Origin: Eopsaltria australis
Lineage: Eukaryota; Chordata; Aves; Passeriformes; Petroicidae
Assembly: GCA_034509425.1 (NCBI GenBank)
Contig: JAVTVJ010000518.1
Coordinates: 186,001 to 250,000 of the forward strand
Length of the DNA stretch: 64,000 nt
Direction of reading: 5' to 3'
Shown: positions 1-11,435 of the stretch, piece by piece
How the letters are laid out: every line of letters starts with the position of its first letter
Position numbering within the stretch: position 1 is the first letter of the stretch
Notes under the pieces: model-generated
Told to the model about the DNA's origin: nothing
Seen by the model: the letters and a program-made list of their open reading frames with translations, nothing else
Databases searched by the model: none
Made by a program: the position numbers and the translations under genes

Positions 1-3000
1 AGATTATATAGGAAAGGAGAATAAGCAATAAAGCTAACAGAAGAGGAGCAGTTTGTTCAATTCATCCACTGCAAAAAATACAAGTACAAAGGTCCTGACC
101 TTCAAGACCAGGCTAGCGTTCTAACATCGTTAGTGGTGTTACCATTTTCCAAAAGCCTTAGCTACTGAATGTGAAAAAAACTTCAAAGCTAGGTTGTACA
201 AACATTGTGAAAATACTTGAGAAAATTAAAGTAATAAAGAGGGCACATGTGAAGGATAAAAAGAGTATTTCATCACAAACACATATGCTAATGCCAATTA
301 TTGTCAAAGCTGATATCTGGAGCAAAATTAAGCTATGTGGAGTCTTCAGAGCACGTCTTTTGGGCTTTGCTAACTGAAGGTTTAGGTATTTTGGTATATT
401 TTTTAAATTTATTGAACCAACACTTTCTTTAATAATTACATGTATGTTTACAGACAGCAACATAAAAGTTATAATTGCCAACACCAAATTTAGCATACTA
501 TTCACCTCATCAGAATATATTCTACAGAGCTTTATGATGTTGTATCACATTCTTGTAGTGCCAAATAGACTCAAATGAGTTAAATTTGTAAATAATTAAG
601 TGTTGAATTACAACTAACTTGGAATAACAATCTGTCCCAACTGAATTCTGTACTTGTCAATATAGTCAGCTTTAGAAAGAATGCAATTATGTGAATATAA
701 AGTTTCAGGTCTTCAGCTCCAGAACTCTGATAGTTTCCTGTTAGACCTGTTTTATCTGCCAGACCTATGAAGATGTCTAGAATGAGACTTAAAGAGCTCT
801 AGGTGCAAATATTTCAGGAATTGAATAGTATTTTATGTGTGTACTTCAAAGCGACCTAAATAATAGCGTTGATGGTCTGGACTGTATTTACTTCAACAAC
901 TAGAAGTTCATCAACTATATAGGGAGCCTAGATACCTAACTAACCTAGAGACACATAAATGTAATTCTTTTACTCTCAAACTTATTCCACCCTTAGATTT
1001 ATACATCCCCACCTTTCTGTTACTTTCACATTTTATGTATTCATTTCCTAGTAATCACTATCTTCCCCCTTCAGGGTAAAGAAGGATGTAATTTACCAAT
1101 TAGATGTAGACATCTACATGGCAGATATCTTTACTTGAGTTAATCACCACAGACTCCCTTTGCAATGCCTGAGAAAAGCTATTGTAAGACTTAGTTAATC
1201 TCATCCTCATATAGACACCTCAAGATAATTCAGTTACTTCTGTATAGGTGTCTAATGACATTAAATGTTCTCTGTGATATCCCACCTGAGATTTAGTTGC
1301 CAATTAAATAAGTCATTTGTCTTGGTTTCTTTACCTGTAAACTCTAAGTGGATGTCAAAAGTCTCCTATGGGACCTCAAATGGTTGCTGACATCAATTCT
1401 GAAATAGCAGAATTAACTTGCTAAAAGAAATCATGCTTGACATAGAATTGTCTGCCACTTTCCATGGACAGTGATGGGCACATAGGATTTTTCACTTGTC
1501 AGTGTCTACAAGGTAGGCATTTGATTTTGACATTTAAATTTAAAGTTCATAATATCTTTTTCAAGTCCTGGTAACCTCTATAGCCAAAAATCTTTCTTCA
1601 TTTCAAGTAATAGATAATCCAATCTCAAAGTGAGACTGACAGGACTTTTATTTTGATCTCTAATTTACTGCTCTACCTTTAGTACTAGCTATGGGACTTT
1701 CACTTGTTTAGGTTTTTATCGCAGTGGGTGTGGCTATATCAGAAGCAGATGTGCCATTTGATGTGAATATGTTACTCCTAAGACAAAACAGTTCATCACA
1801 CTCAGTTTAGATTCTTAGCACTCACTGTCCACATAAATCTTATGTCCTGAGAATTACAGATAGCACTACATTCCCAGATGTAAACAAAATTTGGAGGGAG
1901 AATAGAAATAGAATTTCTTAAATGCAGATCTTATTTATCAAAGTTCCTGAAAAACAGGAAAAGAAGGATCTTTCTGCTTTATTTTGTTGTTGAAGTACTA
2001 CAATAAGTATTTTCACATTCTAATTTTGCTTAAATTTACAGCCTGAAGTTTATCTTCTGACTTTATTATACCAGCACAGACATTAAGCATTATGCATCTT
2101 GTTAAAAGTACATGAACATATCTGAGAAGCTGTGAGAAAGAGCTTGTAAGTAAAACTTATCATAGGCAATAGGGCTTTCTCTCATGATTGTTATTTCTGA
2201 GCATGAATGTTCTTTTGCTGTGAAAATGACTCTTTAGTAAAAAAATGCTACTTGAAATACAAGCATGAATTAGAGTTGTGTCATACCGAAAAGACTGGAA
2301 ATGAAATAAATTAGTTTGCTCTCTATCTGCTTTACTAAAAATTAAATGAAACTGAAATAATTAGTGCTTCATGAGGTGGTGAAGCTTTTACACTCAGTTG
2401 GTTGCTCATAGGAAATTAGAGGAAGATTTACCAGAGAAAATTAAGACTATGCTAAATATCAGCAGCAAATTCTGGTGAGGTTTAAGAGATATGGATAGTA
2501 ACAATGATAAAATGAAAATGTCTCCTGGAGATTTTCATCAGCATGTAAGCAGTTAAATTCAGAGACTACTGTGTTCCCAGTGGAAGTGGGAATTTTGTCA
2601 TTTTCTAGGTATGTATGTGAAAATATATATATATGTATATATACTGCTATTCAAAATTATGTAAACATCTTTGAATTCACATTGAAAACCATTTTCCTAA
2701 TGTATTATTTCCTGTTCTAAAAGTATTCTCTTTTACAAAATATGAAATCAGTATTATAAATGTAGTTAATATAGCCTAAAATTCTAACCCAAGCTTCCAG
2801 CTGACGGGCTTCAGTGGACATGTTGAGAACTAAAAATGGCCTTCATTATATGCTTCCTGGTAATGGTTTAGAATTGCAGGATTTAGTATTACCTTTAAGA
2901 CAGCAACTTCATTGTTTCAGTTGAAACCAGAGGAAAATAAAATATGAAGTACTTTGCTTTGGATAAAAGAGCAAACCAGAAACAAACCACAAGACTTATA

Positions 3001-3834
3001 GTAATTTCATCTTGCAAGTTTTTTGCTGTTGTTCTTTTCTACTTCCATTCAGAACCGTTTGTGTCCATTTCAATTCTATATAAGGCTGATGCTATATTAA
3101 TAAAACACAGTAGGCAGTTGTAGCCTTTTTCTTTCTTTTTCTGACGTGATTTTCTTAAAGAGACTCAGAATAAGATGCAAGCATTTCAAAGGAGCTGAAA
3201 ACAACATAGTTCACAATATCTTCCTTTGTAATGTTGAAATTGCACTTTCTGATAAGAAGGAAGAGAAGTAGGTTTAGCATTTCTCATTTGTAGCATTCAT
3301 AAGCAATCCCGTCTGACCCTTGTATGAATGTATGAATAGAATCTTCAATAGCAAATGACAGTATTAAACAAGTAGGCAAAATGTAAGGGTAAAATCAGAA
3401 TAGTTACAAGGGAATTTGACAGCACGGAACTTGATTCTTCCATTCTCATTCAAGATCAATACTATGTTATTTATGAGGGACTTAACTGATTTACTGGGGC
3501 TTCTCTCTGGCTTCAGCTCTGAAGACAGAAAAGTGGTGGAACCAGGCCCAGAATAAATTATGATATCATTCCTATTTCCACAAATAACTAACCTTCAGAG
3601 AACATTGATATAAGTTATATTGATGTCAAAAATATATCGTCTAATCCTCAGAGAATCAGTGCTAATAATAAACTTGTAATGGATCTCCAAACAGTGATGC
3701 ATGAGCGGTGAGATCTGCATTAAATGTAGAGAACAGGCAGCCTACCGCAAGTTCTTTTTAACAGTTCAAATATATGCAGTTTGTCAGACAATTTGAGAAT
3801 TTGTCAAGTATATTCACCTTTTGAATTACCTGAA
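1..3834. other. Non-genic AT-rich stretch, no recognised gene or repeat
   Basis: I recognise no exon, RNA gene or transposon here. The longest open frame is a 115-codon minus-strand frame at 158-505, rich in Leu/Ile/Phe/Ser, with a shorter frame opposite it. It has no family motif I know and its hydrophobic make-up is what AT-rich DNA gives by chance. A short TA/TGTA run lies near 2624-2643. A lone TATA-box-like TATATAAGG sits at 3077-3085 without any other promoter signal. Introns or distal enhancers could be present but cannot be seen without conservation data. Confidence 0.6.
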
Positions 3835-4720
3835 AGAATCATAGAATCCTTCAGGTATGAAAAGATCTTTAAGATCATTGAGTCCAACAATTAACCTGAC
3901 ACTGCCATATCCCTAAGTGCCACCTCTACCCATTTTTAAATACCTCCATGGATGGTGACTCAACCACTTCCCAGGGCAGCCCATTCAAAAAGACAACACT
4001 CAGGGAGAAGAAATTATTCCTAACATCCCATCTAAACTTCCCCTGGAACAACTTGAGGCCATTTCCTCTTGCCTTGTCACTTGTTACTTGGGAGAAGGGA
4101 CCAACCCCCACCTGGCTACAATTTCATTTCAGGTAGTGGTAGAGAGGAATAAAGTTGCCCCTGAGCCTTCTTTTCTCCAACCTAAATAATCTCAGCTCCG
4201 TCAGACACATGACTTGTGCTCTGAACCCTTCATCAGCTCCATTGCCCTTCTGTGGACACACACCAGTACCTCAGTGTCTTTCCTGTGGTGAGGGGCCCCA
4301 AACAGAGCAGAGCACTTGAGGTGTGGCCTCACCAGTGCTTGGTACAGGGGGAAAATCACTGCCCTGTTCCTTCTGGCTACATTATTGCTGATACAGACCA
4401 GGATATCACTGACCTTGCTGGTCACCTGGGCACACTGCTGGCTCATATTCAGTAGGCTGTTGACCAACATCCTCAGGTTCTTTTCTGCTAGGCTATTTTC
4501 CAGTCACTCATCCTCCAGCCTGTAGCACTGTCTGTGGTTGTTGTGATCCAAGGACAGAATCTGGCACTTGGCACTGTTGAACCTCATGCAACTGGCCTTG
4601 GCTTATGGATCCAGCCTGTCCATATCCCTCTGCAGGACCTTCCTGCCCTCCAGCAGATCAACTCTCCCACCCAAATCAACATCATCTGAAAATTATCAAA
4701 CTCCCATGCAACTTGAGACA
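3835..4720 (-). mobile_element. CR1 LINE, 5'-truncated, minus strand
   Basis: The plus strand begins with AGAATCATAGAATCC, the reverse complement of the CR1 3' tail built from ATTCTATG-like octamers, so the element reads right to left. It continues through the typical CR1 3' end (AAGATCTTTAAGATCATTGAGTCCAAC on the plus strand, shown here in part) and into the end of ORF2. It stops near 4720 within sequence that in full elements encodes more of the reverse transcriptase, so the copy is 5'-truncated as most CR1 copies are. Frames are broken (see the pseudogene entry). No target-site duplication is visible, as expected for CR1. The exact right edge is uncertain by some tens of bases. Confidence 0.93.
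3926..4470 (-). pseudogene. CR1 ORF2 C-terminal remnant (reverse transcriptase polyprotein), broken
   Basis: Two minus-strand frames carry the C-terminal end of the CR1 endonuclease/reverse transcriptase. The frame at 4201-4470 contains LVNSLLNMSQQCAQV and LYQALVRPHLKC, which match the conserved CR1 stretch around the 'LVRPHLEY' motif. It then hits a stop where CR1 normally continues, with a small deletion there. The frame at 3926-4111 resumes in another phase with VGPFSQVTSD, GNGLKL and a segment like '[11 protein letters not shown]'. So at least one frameshift separates the two parts. The polymerase core and endonuclease are missing because of the 5' truncation. The remnant cannot make an active protein; it is only a marker of the element. 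Confidence 0.9.
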
Positions 4721-4740
4721 ATTTTCCAAAGGTAATATTA

Positions 4741-4803
4741 ACTGAAAAAACAAACAAAGGAACAAACAAACACCCCCAAACCCAAAGATGAAAAACAACC
4801 CAA
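4741..4803. repeat. C/A-rich low-complexity tract
   Basis: The plus strand is made almost only of A and C with units like AAACAAAC and ACCCCCAAACCC. It lies just beyond the truncated end of the CR1 copy. Similar A/C or G/T-rich tracts recur at 8626-8682 and 46463-46570 in this window. Simple low-complexity DNA is the best explanation. Confidence 0.7.
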
Positions 4804-7800
4804 TCCAAAACAGCAGATAGCATTAGTAGTAATATCCATCATTCTCCAGAGAGCAAAAGGCCCTACTCCTTCTATATACCAGTGACAATTAATTGGATTT
4901 CTTTTCATTATGGTTTTGTGTTTTAAAGGAATACTACTACAGCTACTGGTCCTAAGATTTTCTGATAACATATTTTTCAAAAACAGTACAATTTTTTCTC
5001 TGAAAGATCAAACTTACACTGTTAATCACCAACATTCTTTTTTGTGGTCTTCCTTTTTTGGAAGACAAACAGTAGCAGTACAGAGTCTTTTAAACTTGCA
5101 TAATTTAACAGCCTGACATTTCCATTTGAGGGAAAGACATTGTGGATTTTAGACACAAACACATTTCTAAGCAAATCTGAAAAGGGTTCTGAAAAGCCCT
5201 TTCAGAGTTCAGAGAAAATGAAATATTGACATATATTGAGGGTAAGTACATCACTGAGAATCTAAATGTTATCATAAGCATACTAATGGTATGCTTAACT
5301 ATAAGATATTTTTCCTATTTGGTGGGAAGTTATTGGCAACTATATAGGATGACTTCCAGTAATGCAAAACCATGTGTGCTACTGCACTCTTGTTCCAATT
5401 CACGTTTTTTGCTCTACAGTTATATATATGAAACACAATCCAACCCTCCTCTTTCCTTATGATTATTTTTCTGGCCTCAGGAGCAAGCCTGAGATAACAA
5501 AAAATATAACTTTTTGTCTTTTCATTGCAATATCATTTTAATAAGGGTGACTACTGAATAATGGATTTCAGTTAGGCTGAAATTTTAAGTCTTTCTCTTC
5601 CAGCAAAGATATTCAAACATAATGAAACAATAATGCATGAAATCTAGGGTCCTCCTTGTTTATTTCGTCAAGTTTTTTTTATGCATTTTTCCCAGTGTCA
5701 TGAGTTATCAATGCTGTTTGGATTGAGAGACTTCTAGAAAGGAGTAAGATATTTCCAAAACACAAATAAGATAAATAATATGGATCTTGGAATTAAACCT
5801 CCTTTCCCTCTCTCTCTATGATATGAGCAGCCAGAAAGGCAACCTTATAAGGAGGGGAAGATCACTGACCAGAAAGAAATGCTCTCTGAAATACCATGGA
5901 GAAATTGCCTGCCAGCCTGGGAACTGTGAGCATGGGAACTGGAGCTGGGAACCAGAAGCACATTTGAAAAAATTGTACATCTTTGAAGTACAGCTAAGTG
6001 CCTAGAAACTGAACACAGCCTAATTGTGAAAGCAAGGAACTGGAATGACAACTAATAGTTTTAAAGTAATTTTAAAAAATTGATTTTCAATAAAGGGTAA
6101 AACATCCTGAGAAAGTAAGGATCATTACCTACTCTTGGCTGTTCCAACTCCAAGAACAGGAAAACAATTAAAAAAAAAAATTGGTCTGAAAGAACAGAAA
6201 ACATCATCACCACTTGGCTGCCCCAGGTGAAATGTAGAAATTAACAGCATCTATTGGCTGCTTGACATAGTGATGTTCTGATGCTCTATGTTTTATTATG
6301 TCTTTTTGATTTAAAAGAGGGCTGAATTTTTATCCAAGATGGCGCCTCTCTTTCTGAGAACTTCCTGTGCTGTACATACTTTTATTTTCTTAAACAGGTC
6401 AATTTATCTGCACAAGCCTTTTATGAGACCTTGGACTCTCACTGGGCACACCTAGGTGACGGCAGACTCTGTGACATGGATCATCTTTAAAGTGAAACTG
6501 ATGTCTGTTACTTTCCTGAGCTCCCTCTGGGCCCATTTCTGGGGTCAGTTTGATTTGTCCACTTGTTTCAGAGTGGTTGGGTCTCTCTTAGAGGGTAAAG
6601 TCTCCATGCCTTTATGTATTACAATATAAAAAAAGGTATGAAATGCTCACTTGTAGGTTGGATAACCCTTCAAGTCATCACACCCTCTAAGATAATAACT
6701 GCTTTTAGAGAAGCAGTTTTTTCTTTTTGTGTTCTGAGCACCCTGCTTGTTATGACTATAAAGGTGGAAACCCCGTAAAGGTGGAAAATATTTTTCACTC
6801 TACTCCTTTCAAATCATTATGTGCAGGATCAGAATGATATCTGTCTTTATGGCACCTTCAGAGGCCAAAACTAAAGAGCAGAGAACAGATTTTTGCCACT
6901 GGATTCTTTGATACAGGCTTTTAATTATATTCTGTGTCTAATATTCTCTGCACATGTTTTATATTATATTTAGTACAGCTACACATATTGAATTAAGAAA
7001 TAGCATTCTGTGCTTGAATGGAAGGCTGTATTTAACCATCATTTATATTTATTTACATGTTTGCATTAGTGTCCCCAAAATAAAAACAGGTATATAAGAC
7101 TAAAGAGATGAATTTAAAAGCCAAGTACACAATTGCCATCCTGATTCAGGGTGCATATTGCTATCATTAGGCATATTAGCATTCATCACCAGCATTTGAA
7201 AGACCCTAGAACACTGTTTTCTTAGAAAAGCAAATGACTCATCTCTGTCTACATGTATCTGTATATAAAGAAACACAATATAAGCAGTTTACAAATTTTA
7301 TCTCTGTGAAAAGTGAGATGGATCAGTAACATATCTGCAAACAAACATCAAGGTTTATTCTCTGAACTCTTTTTCATCTTGATTGTGAAGTCTGAGAATT
7401 AGATAGAAAATCTATATCACCTTCTTTTGATTTATTTTGCCTAAGAGAAGCAAAATAAAGCCCTTGGTGTAATTAATTTATTTTGATCGATTTTATAATG
7501 CCTTTAAAGTTGAATTTTGGGGGAAAAATTGGATTTGTTTTCTGATTGAAATGAAGAATTACAGCCCTTAAAAATAATTGAAGATGCTACTTTTCTTAGC
7601 AAAGTAGCAGTTCACTGACACAAGCATCACTACCAGAACTAAGATAGTATTATGGGCTTCTAATACTCAGGCCATCGTTAACTCATAGAACAAAGAACAG
7701 CACAAACTTGTACTTGGAGTTACATTGTCCTGTATTTTTCTGCTGCTTTTCCTTTTTTTAAAACATAACTTTGCAAACTGCTTCTCTAATACCTAAAGAT

Positions 7801-8349
7801 TGCTTTAGCTGTTGGTTTGTTTTGTTTGTCCTTTTCTGTGGCTAGGATGACCTTTTGTTAGTCATAAACTTCCTGATTTCCTGTCACACTATCTCTGGAG
7901 TTCTTAAATAGAAACAAGAGCTCTATTTGCTGTGTAGCTGCTGAGAAAATAGAGCCAAGGCAACTGTGGTTTTGGGAGGATTTCTGAAGTGTTTCTGAAA
8001 CCTAAAAGTAATGAGACTGTGGAATGCCATTACTCTGGAAGGTGTCAGACATAAGCTCTGCACTAAATCTGACTCAATAATAGGTTTTGAACTTCGTGGG
8101 AAGCTTTCTAAAATCTGGGTTTATTCCAAACAAAAGCTGAAATTTAATAGCAAGCAAACAAAGAAACATAACTTTTCTCATGGACTAAGCTGGAGCTGTC
8201 CCACGAAATTGGTATTCTCAGGCCAGCATTGAGCACATCAAAGGTAAATGGCACAGTGCTGTACAGTCCAGCTGGAAAAGAACTACAAAGTATCCACTTC
8301 TACTTCATAACATGATCAGACTTACCTAGTTCATGGCTGTCAAGTGTAT
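4804..8349. other. Non-genic stretch, no recognised gene
   Basis: No exon or known repeat is recognised. Points seen: GGGAACTG-type short repeats around 5918-5950; a GC-richer island about 6330-6560 with a YY1-like motif at 6334-6346; a near-duplicate AAAGGTGGAAA at about 6760-6790; and a perfect 9-bp hairpin at 7585-7609. The open frames at 5787-6005 and 8011-8232 are short and resemble nothing I know. Confidence 0.55.
6334..6346 (+). promoter_or_regulatory. YY1-like motif (CCAAGATGGCGCC)
   Basis: The 13-base string contains AAGATGGCG, close to the strong vertebrate YY1 consensus. CpG-containing motifs are rare in this window, so it stands out. There is no adjacent promoter, splice signal or gene to give it a role, and the site may be chance or belong to an old repeat. 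Binding is inference only. Confidence 0.3.
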
Positions 8350-8475
8350 TTTCAGGCTACCCTCAAAAGCCTTCTGTCTTGGAGACTCATAATATTCTTT
8401 GGGCAACCTGTTCCAACTTTCCTAAAGTCCAATCAGAATCTCCAATGTTGTGCTTAAGCCTCCTGTTCAGCTGGG
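8350..8475 (-). mobile_element. Old degenerate CR1 fragment, minus strand
   Basis: On the plus strand, TTGGAGACTC followed by TTTGGGCAACCTGTTCCAAC matches the well-known antisense CR1 3' region ('gatggagactccacaacc...tgggcaacctgttcca'). The next part, CCAATCAGAATCTCC and TGTGCTTAAGCC, fits the segment that follows in CR1. The match is patchy with small deletions, so this is an old copy. Edges are approximate. Confidence 0.65.
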
Positions 8476-8625
8476 ACAAGAAAATTGATTTTATCTGTGT
8501 GGCTGGGACAAGAAAATCAGAGACATTACTATTTTGACTGTATTAATTTTTTAATATATTTTTGTTACAATCCCAAATTATCACCATTAATATAGATGTT
8601 GATATCCACTATTCATATAGGGTTA

Positions 8626-8738
8626 TGGGGGTTGTTTTTGGTTTTGTTTGTTTGTTTTGCTGGGTTTTGGTTGGTTTGGTTCCCTCCCTCCCTCCCTCCC
8701 TTCCTTCCTGCCTTCCTGCCTTCCTTCCTTCCTTCCAC
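8626..8738. repeat. G/T-rich tract followed by (CCCT)n/(CCTT)n microsatellite
   Basis: A G/T-rich run (about 8626-8682, GTTTGTTTGTTTTG units) passes directly into a pyrimidine tract (about 8683-8737) of CCCT units, then CCTT and CCTG units. The pure strand asymmetry is typical of polypyrimidine microsatellites. Two overlapping open frames across it (Pro/Ser/Leu-rich repeats) are artefacts of the tetranucleotide repeat. Confidence 0.9.
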
Positions 8739-9014
8739 CATCTCATTTCACATACTCTACGTAGATCTTACAATGAAACTTCTTGCTGAGCATTTATTGA
8801 AGATGGTTATCAATTAAACTATTTTTACAGGCTTAGATTATTTTTTCTCCCAAGTCATATAAAATACCAAAGCCAAATTCTTTAAAATTGGTGACATTAA
8901 GATGCACATTTCACTGCTAAAATTACTTGATAGCAAAATGGTTATCAAGGAATGTGAAGACATTATAGCATACTTAAGCTTGCTGAGAGCCTCTTATACA
9001 TAAGTAAAGCCAAG

Positions 9015-9054
9015 ATTTCACTTTTAGTGAAATTTATACTTTTTAGTATAAATT
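9015..9054. repeat. Two overlapping perfect hairpins
   Basis: ATTTCACT (9015-9022), loop TTT, AGTGAAAT (9026-9033) forms one perfect 8-bp hairpin. AATTTATACT (9031-9040), loop TTTT, AGTATAAATT (9045-9054) forms a second, 10-bp hairpin that shares three bases with the first. They could be small cruciforms or structured RNA if transcribed; a chance origin in AT-rich DNA is also possible. Confidence 0.7.
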
Positions 9055-9439
9055 AAATAATGAATCTAGTCTTCATTAGTCTAGATCCAATTGTAACCAG
9101 AAAAAAAGAATGCCGATAAAATCATTGTGCACACACTTTTCGAATTCAGCCCCTATTCCAGGTACTATGGCCACCTTCCCAATGCTCCTCTGGGCCCTGA
9201 GGCTGGTGTTTTCATTCTGCTCTGTATGGGTCTGTTGCAGGCAAGGAGGTTGGCTGTGAGTTGTGGACTTCTGGAGTTCCTTACAGGAAGGACTATGATG
9301 CTTGTGTTGATGGATCTCCCTACCTCTGTCTAAGGGACCAGTTGGCATAACGTTGACACATTTAATAACACACTTTAACAGCCTTTTTCTGTCTTATTGG
9401 TCTGAAGTTCCATGTTGCATCCAAATTCATAATGTATTC

Positions 9440-9925
9440 ACATGCTCTAGATATGGGCTTTTTTTTTTTTTCCTTACTACCCCTAAAATCAATCTTGTCC
9501 AGCTTCATGCCAGAATTTCTTTAGCTGACCATGGGTGAATTGTTCACTGTTGTGTTGTCTCCAGTGCCCTGTCTGTGCCCTATCTCTTAGTACCCCTCTG
9601 CCTGAACTCCTCTGCACCATGTCCTGTGTACTCACTTCCCCAGGTCACTGCTGTCCTATCATATATACATATATATATATCCATTTTACGGCATTGTATT
9701 AGAGCTGTGTATATTTTTCAGAATAAATACTTACTGCAACTATGGTTGTGCTGTTCTCAAAGTAGAGCAATTCATCTGTAGTCACCTGATCAAATAAGCA
9801 AATTTCTGTCACTGCTAAACCAAGCAAAACAAATTCGCAGGCAGGAAAGTTCAGACAGAGCAGGCCGGATAAGCCCCAGCCCTGAGGCCTTACAGACATC
9901 CAGCATTAGCAATGGCAATGCTGTA
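9440..9925. repeat. Dispersed repeat, copy A (probable old solo LTR)
   Basis: This segment is homologous, in the same orientation, to 59065-59465. Shared blocks in order: TCTCCAGTGCC then GTCTGTGCC (from 9558 here, 59166 there), ATCTCTTA, a CTCCTCTGC block, ATTAGAGCTG, GACAGAGCAGGCC (9854 and 59393), and TAGCAATGGCAAT (9907 and 59440). Copy A has about 70 more bases between the first block and GACAGAGCAGGCC. An AATAAA lies near 9722. Size, GC-richer make-up and absence of coding sequence suggest a diverged LTR, possibly ERVL-like, but I cannot name the family. Boundaries are set by where the similarity fades. Confidence 0.8.
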
Positions 9926-10056
9926 TTGCAGTGCTACATCACTGCAAACTGTTCTGCTCACATGCTCCTTTTTTCTTAACTAGAAAGCCATGAAGCAGAT
10001 ATGTCCTGAAGAAATTTTAGATTGATGTAGCCATGACAACAGAATCCAAAAGCCAG

Positions 10057-10285
10057 ATGCGTTAGATTTTATTTTGGATATTAGGAAAAATTTCTTCACA
10101 AAAACAGTTTCCAAGAATCAGAACAGGCTATCCAGGGAAATAGTTAAGTCATCATCCCTGGTGTTCTTTAAAAGACCAGTATCTATGGCACTAAATGGTA
10201 GACTTGGCAGTGTCAGGTTAACAGGTGGACTCAATAACCTTAGAGGTCTTTTCCAGTCCAGATGATTTTATGATTCTATTATTTA
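10057..10285 (+). mobile_element. CR1 LINE 3' end, plus strand
   Basis: The sequence encodes the last part of CR1 ORF2 (frame 10074-10265, beginning [12 protein letters not shown] and continuing NRLSREIVKSSSL, close to the usual '[29 protein letters not shown]'). It runs on into the 3' end (GACTCAATAACCTTAGAGGTC) and finishes with the octamer-like tail ATTTTATGATTCTATTATT near 10285. It is severely 5'-truncated, a normal outcome for CR1 insertion. The frame stays open through the coding remnant by chance or modest age, but it is far too short to be functional. Confidence 0.92.
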
Positions 10286-11435
10286 AATTCTTTTTATGTT
10301 AGAATATGAGTATAGTGGATAAATTATGATTTCTATTCTATGATGTCTATCCTACAGCAAACTCACTTTCTGCATAGAATACAAACTCACACGACACTCT
10401 GGTCCAGCTGTCACAGTCAAGCACCACAGGTTTGAGGAAAAAGCACACTCTCTCCAAAACATCAGCATGTCTGATTTGGCTGATAGCCTAGCCATCACCA
10501 ACAACAGCTCAGCCTCAGAATCAGCCTTCTTCAAGATTTTGGTAGTCTGTACATTTATTTGCACCAAGGGGCTGCTGTTTTCATGGTTCTTTTGCTTTCC
10601 AGTTCAGATGGCAGCCATATGCTGACTGCAGGCTCATTGGTCGTGTCGCCCCAGAAAAGCAAACTAGCTGGTTTTGACTTCTTTTACAATTACAGTTTTG
10701 TCTCCCTCCCCAAACATGTTATAAGGATGTAAATAAATTAAGAATTAATCTGTAATGTAATTTTTTTTTTTTTTATTTCCTGCACATAGATATCTACCAA
10801 GGGTTTGTGTGACCTTGTACATAATAATTTTTTATTCTTCCAGTGTACAGTTTTGACCTGGACAGCTTTAGTTCATATCTCACTTACTGAAGCACTGCCT
10901 TTCACTCCAGAACAACATTTTTTTTTATCCTTTTAGTCCAGCCCAAAGCACATGAATATATATGCATACATATTTTCATATAGATTTCTCAGAAATTATT
11001 TAGGGCAGTTTAGTAGATTCAGAGTCACAATCAGTCATTTACTTTATATTTGAAAAAACAATAGCTCCTCAGAAAACAATGTTTTATCCTTTCTGCTCAA
11101 TGAAAACATTTTTCCTTGTTTAAGTAAATTAAAACAAAAAGGTTTTAGCTGCATAAGTCCCGCTGCCAAGCCCAACATCTCTAGAATTTTCATAATCATC
11201 CTTTTCTAAATATTAGCATTTCAAACTATAATTTGCAACCTATAACCATTCAGGCACTATAGCAACTGTGCCACATAGAAAAGAGACGTCATAAAAAGCT
11301 AGGGTCTAGTATCACAGTAGAAAAGTAAATATGATGAGTGGCTGATAAAATCAAATCACCTATAAAAGACAGAATTTGCTGAAAACAAGATGTTTCATCA
11401 GTCCACCAGAATGGAAATACTATTTTAAAAAACAC

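Noticed and set aside
3077..3085. TATA-box-like TATATAAGG
   Set aside because: Isolated in AT-rich DNA, with no GC box, initiator or downstream gene.
8562..8817. Pro/Ser/Leu-repeat proteins in two frames
   Set aside because: Created by the (CCCT)n/(CCTT)n microsatellite.
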